5,884 nucleotides of DNA from Rhizobiaceae bacterium (GTDB lineage: Bacteria; Pseudomonadota; Alphaproteobacteria; Rhizobiales; Rhizobiaceae). The DNA is taken from NCBI GenBank assembly GCA_028865845.1, contig JAGWJK010000322.1:1-5884 (forward strand), in the 5' to 3' direction. How positions within the stretch are numbered: the first letter of the stretch is position 1; the number at the start of each line of letters is the position of its first letter. Position numbers and translations under genes: made by a program. Shown here one piece after another: positions 5,861 to 5,884 of the stretch. Below the pieces are notes generated by a model. The model was given only the letters and a program-made list of their open reading frames with translations, was not told where the DNA came from and did not search any database.

Positions 5861-5884
5861 CGCTTCGACCAAGAGCTCTGAAAA

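Noticed and set aside
5872..5879. Perfect 8-base palindrome AGAGCTCT near the right edge
   Set aside because: It is too short to mean anything alone, has no second copy or linked promoter element, and lies at the edge of the window.

Overview
The window looks like chromosomal or megaplasmid DNA from an alphaproteobacterium, most likely Rhizobiales (Rhizobium/Agrobacterium/Ensifer type). The reasons are the GC-rich codon use, a DUF3311 protein paired with an MctP-type sodium:solute symporter, and a membrane GGDEF-EAL protein of the kind common in rhizobia. This placement is by recognition, not by a database search. All five supported genes lie on the minus strand, so transcription runs from right to left.

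Layout in transcription order: (1) 5884-5791, the upstream region of the first gene, with a good ribosome binding site; (2) 5790-4192, a two-helix membrane GGDEF-EAL cyclic-di-GMP enzyme with both catalytic motifs intact; (3) a 59-base gap, then 4132-3236, a beta-hydroxyacid dehydrogenase of the glyoxylate/succinic-semialdehyde reductase type with two altered active-site positions; (4) a 231-base non-coding gap holding a weak terminator candidate, a weak sigma-54-like site and a pair of mutually exclusive hairpins; (5) 3004-2807, a 65-residue DUF3311 membrane protein; (6) 2817-1321, an MctP-like monocarboxylate/amino-acid symporter, overlapping the DUF3311 gene by 11 bases; (7) 1324 to beyond the left edge, an amino-acid adenylation (NRPS-type AMP-binding) enzyme whose start overlaps the symporter stop by 4 bases (ATGA).

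Genes 5-7 form a tightly coupled operon. DUF3311 and MctP-type permeases are a standard pair. The additional translationally coupled adenylation enzyme is the notable part: it suggests that a small amino or organic acid taken up by the permease is then activated as an acyl-adenylate and probably loaded on a carrier protein encoded outside the window. The adenylation gene also uses arginine codons quite unlike the symporter, so the join may be recent. Genes 2 and 3 may be co-transcribed, but nothing in the sequence ties them functionally to the transport/adenylation operon.

No RNA genes, insertion sequences, CRISPR arrays or integration sites were seen. No gap between genes exceeds 231 bases.
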